From positions 1-33,053 of the forward strand of contig JAFARZ010000174.1 of the NCBI GenBank assembly GCA_019245115.1: a DNA stretch of 33,053 bases, read 5' to 3'. The notes under the pieces were generated by a model, which saw only the letters and a list, made by a program, of their open reading frames with translations, was not told where the DNA came from and ran no database searches. The DNA is from Streptosporangiaceae bacterium (GTDB taxonomy: Bacteria > Actinomycetota > Actinomycetes > Streptosporangiales > Streptosporangiaceae). Shown one piece after another: positions 30,947 to 33,053 of the stretch. Position 1 is the stretch's first letter, and every line of letters begins with the position of its first letter. A program made the translations under genes and the position numbers.

Positions 30947-32725
30947 ATGGCGCGATCCACGACCGCGCAGCGCACCAAGAAAGCCGCGATGACCACACTC
31001 GGCGATGATGTGCGGGTGGGGATCTACGTGCGGCGTTCCACCGACGACGAGCACCAGCCCTACTCGATCGAAGCCCAGGACACTCGGCTGGAAAGCTACA
31101 TCGGCTCCCAGCCCGGCTGGCGGCTCGTGGCGCGGTTCCCCGACGACGCCTCCGGCGCCACCACCGAACGTGACGGGCTGCAACGCGCGCTCGCCGCCGC
31201 CCGTGCCGGGTTGATCGACGTGCTGCTCGTCTACCGGGTGGACCGGTTCTCCCGCAACCCGCGGGACATGGTGATGCTGCTCGACGAACTCGACCAGGCC
31301 GGGGTGGTGTTCCGCAGCGCCACCGAGCCCTTCGACACCTCCACCCCGATGGGCCGGATGCTGGTGCAGATGCTGGGCATGTTCGCGCAGTTCGAGCGGG
31401 ACACGATCATCGACCGGGTCATCGCCGGGATGGAACGCAAGCACGCCAGGGGAAAGTGGAAGGGCGGTAAGCGTCCCTTCGGCTACCAGGTGGACAAGAC
31501 CGCGCACACCCTCGTCGTGGACGAGCATGAGGCGGTGATCGTCAGGTTGATCTTCGACCTCTACACCAAGGACCGGCTCGGCTCCCGCGCCATCGCCAAG
31601 GTGCTCAACGACCGGGGCCACCGCACCAGCTCGGGTGGCAAGTGGTCCGGCTACCAAGTCATCCGAGCGTTGAACAACCGCGTGTATCTGGGGGAGTTGA
31701 CCTTCCGGGCGACCACCGTGACCGACACCCACGCACCCATCATCGACCTCACACTGTGGGAGCAGGCCCAAGCCATCCTCGACGCCCGCGGCGAGTCCCA
31801 CGCCCACCGCGCCGCGTCCGGCTCGGACTACGTGCTCACCGGCCGCCTGCGCTGCCCCCAGTGCGGCAAGGCCATGATCGGCACCCGCGCCACCGGCCGG
31901 AACAAGACCTACCGCTACTACACGTGCTGGAACCTTGCCCGTTACGACGCCAGCAAGTGCGACTTCAAGCGCTTGAACGCGGACGCCGTGGACGCGGCCG
32001 TCCTCGACGCCCTGGCCAGCTTCTACCGCACCCGCCACGACCTCATCGCCGACGCCATCGCCCACGAGCAAAAGCAACACCAGGCCGCGAACGCCGACCG
32101 GCACGCCGAACTCGCCGCCGTCGACAAAGAACTGACCAAGACCGGGCAGGCTATCGACCGCTACCTGACCGCCTTCGAGCGCGGCACGATGGACGAAGAA
32201 CTCGTCGCCGACCGGCTCACCGAACTGCGCGCCAAGACCAAGCAGCTCCGCGTCCGCCGCGACGAACTCACCCTCGCGCTCGACGACGAACCGGCGGCGC
32301 CGGAGCCCGCTACCCTGGTGGCGGTGGCCGATCAGATCGCCGAGATCATCACTAGCGGCACCCACAACCAGATCAAGGCACTCGTGGAAGCCCTGGTCGC
32401 CAAGGTCACCATCACCGGACCCGACCGGCTCATCCCGGTCTTCTTCCTCCCCCAACCCCGCGACAACGACGGGGCCGCTCCCGCTCTACCAGCGGAAACG
32501 GCCCCGAACGGAGTGGTTCGCACAATGACTAAATCGGTGGAGCTGACGGGAATCGAACCCCTGACCTTCTCGATGCGAACGCAACCGGACATGCTAGGCC
32601 GTCCCGGTGATACCACCGGGACGGCCTCGGTGCAGCCGCCCCGGGGACCACAGCCCGGACCGCGGGCGGCACCGGCACCTGGGCTGCCCCATCTTTTCCG
32701 GATAAACCATCAGCCACCGCAATGA
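30947..32725 (+). CDS. Large serine recombinase (integrase)
   Basis: 592 residues from ATG 30947; an internal ATG (M15) is possible. Resolvase domain about 22-165: catalytic S31 in GIYVRRSTDDEHQPYSIEAQ, VYRVDRFSRNPRDMVMLLDE and GMFAQFERDTIIDRV. Recombinase domain about 170-285 (KRPFGYQVDK, LGSRAIAKVLNDRG, ALNNRVYLGE). Zinc ribbon about 304-345 (CPQCGKAMIG, YYTCWNLARY, KCDFKR). Long coiled coil about 375-455. The last 65 residues are not typical recombinase sequence: the frame passes through a hairpin (32470-32506), then VELTGIEPLTFSMRT, which is the reverse reading of a tRNA 3' half, and then Pro-rich sequence. The C-terminus is therefore probably set by the integration junction. It catalyses site-specific integration and excision. 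Confidence 0.93.
   Translation: MARSTTAQRTKKAAMTTLGDDVRVGIYVRRSTDDEHQPYSIEAQDTRLESYIGSQPGWRLVARFPDDASGATTERDGLQRALAAARAGLIDVLLVYRVDRFSRNPRDMVMLLDELDQAGVVFRSATEPFDTSTPMGRMLVQMLGMFAQFERDTIIDRVIAGMERKHARGKWKGGKRPFGYQVDKTAHTLVVDEHEAVIVRLIFDLYTKDRLGSRAIAKVLNDRGHRTSSGGKWSGYQVIRALNNRVYLGELTFRATTVTDTHAPIIDLTLWEQAQAILDARGESHAHRAASGSDYVLTGRLRCPQCGKAMIGTRATGRNKTYRYYTCWNLARYDASKCDFKRLNADAVDAAVLDALASFYRTRHDLIADAIAHEQKQHQAANADRHAELAAVDKELTKTGQAIDRYLTAFERGTMDEELVADRLTELRAKTKQLRVRRDELTLALDDEPAAPEPATLVAVADQIAEIITSGTHNQIKALVEALVAKVTITGPDRLIPVFFLPQPRDNDGAAPALPAETAPNGVVRTMTKSVELTGIEPLTFSMRTQPDMLGRPGDTTGTASVQPPRGPQPGPRAAPAPGLPHLFRINHQPPQ
32470..32506. terminator. GC hairpin near the 3' end of the recombinase frame
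   Basis: CGGGGCCG (32470-32477) pairs with CGGCCCCG (32499-32506), and an inner CCGCT (32481-32485) with AGCGG (32491-32495). It resembles a terminator yet lies inside the open reading frame, which supports the view that the original gene ended about here. Confidence 0.5.
32538..32580 (-). tRNA. tRNA-Ala(CGC)-like 3' half; probable attachment site
   Basis: On the minus strand the sequence starts at an anticodon loop TTCGCAT (32573-32579, anticodon CGC) and the 3' stem strand CGAGA, then AGGTCAG, a T-arm with TTCGATT, and an acceptor strand ending AGCTCCA. The 5' half is missing, since the bases before the loop do not complete the stem. One T-stem position is mismatched. It overlaps the 3' end of the recombinase gene, as expected for an integrase next to its own attachment site. 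Confidence 0.6.
32597..32626. terminator. Perfect 13-bp terminator hairpin
   Basis: GGCCGTCCCGGTG (32597-32609) pairs exactly with CACCGGGACGGCC (32614-32626) around ATAC, just beyond the tRNA-like fragment. It probably ends transcription arriving from the tRNA side or from the recombinase. Confidence 0.8.
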
Positions 32726-32726
32726 C

Positions 32727-33053
32727 CCGGAGGGCGACGGTGACGACGTCCGGGACAGGATGCTGGGCCCCCGCCGTAGCAAGGCTCTGGACGAGGCCAG
32801 CCGGCGCACGAGAACCCGCGGCCTGCTCGATGGGCCATCGCAGCCGCGCCGCCAGCCCAGTGCACATTTTTCCCGAGCACCACGGCAGCCACCCAAGATA
32901 GCCCCCGACTCGCGCACGGCGAACCCTCCCCCTCACGCCGATCACAGTAAGGCCATGCACCCGATCATGGTCGACTTGATCCACCGATCCGCCGCACCGC
33001 TCGCTTCTGCCCCGCGAGGTCGAAGTCGGCGAACAACGCGTGCGTATAGGTAT
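32727..33053. other. End of window without a supported gene
   Basis: About 330 bp beyond the recombinase frame. Open frames on the minus strand run through the tRNA-like fragment and do not read like protein. No repeat or hairpin stands out. Confidence 0.45.

Noticed and set aside
30851..32455. A 534-codon minus-strand frame opposite the recombinase
   Set aside because: Val/Gly/Asp-rich antisense sequence with no motif; the plus strand encodes a complete serine recombinase.

Overview
High-GC actinomycete DNA, most likely from the Pseudonocardiales: GC-rich codon use, GTG starts, an XRE/DUF5753 regulator overlapping a DUF397 gene, a DUF2637 (SpdB-like) protein and a replication-relaxation protein all point there. 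No rRNA, CRISPR array or complete tRNA is visible. A biosynthetic operon sits between two accessory, partly decayed regions.

Layout. (1) 1-10.9 kb is accessory DNA: a small HTH protein; a frameshifted hypothetical gene; a putative transposable unit (1922-3879) with 17-bp inverted ends around a 537-aa protein of unknown function; a 4.5-copy 9-bp tandem repeat; the 3' half of a tRNA; two coupled mini-genes; a convergent TcmP / three-Cys (Gp37/Gp68, DUF5131) pair; an IS6-type transposase remnant; and a two-gene unit encoding a helical protein and a membrane coiled-coil protein. (2) 10.9-14.5 kb has a small Cys-rich protein overlapping a DUF2637 protein, a strong bidirectional terminator, the XRE + DUF397 pair with palindromic operator candidates, and small lineage-specific genes. 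(3) 14.6-26.2 kb is a six-gene minus-strand operon. In transcription order: beta-lactamase-fold hydrolase, Fe/2OG (TauD-like) dioxygenase, NRPS A-PCP with a proline specificity code, PKS module KS-AT-KR-ACP, a fused glutamate mutase (MutS-MutE), and a short prolyl-tRNA synthetase. (4) 26.3-28.2 kb holds plus-strand sugar-nucleotide-type genes, of which only the Nudix gene is intact; the nucleotidyltransferase and WecB genes are broken. (5) 28.5-32.7 kb is the integration end of a mobile element: replication-relaxation protein, an inverted array of CGAGAC/GTCTCG sites, a small protein and a large serine recombinase whose reading frame runs through the 3' half of a tRNA-Ala.

How the genes may work together. 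The most interesting unit is the operon. Proline loaded by A-PCP, extended once by KS-AT-KR-ACP and hydroxylated by the dioxygenase would give a hydroxypyrrolidinyl beta-hydroxy acid of the detoxinine type. The operon has no condensation or thioesterase domain, so the beta-lactamase-fold enzyme is a candidate for release or transfer. The mutase would supply 3-methylaspartate. The ProRS may be a self-resistance copy against a proline-like product. Domains and motifs are read directly from the sequence; the product and the resistance role are inference.
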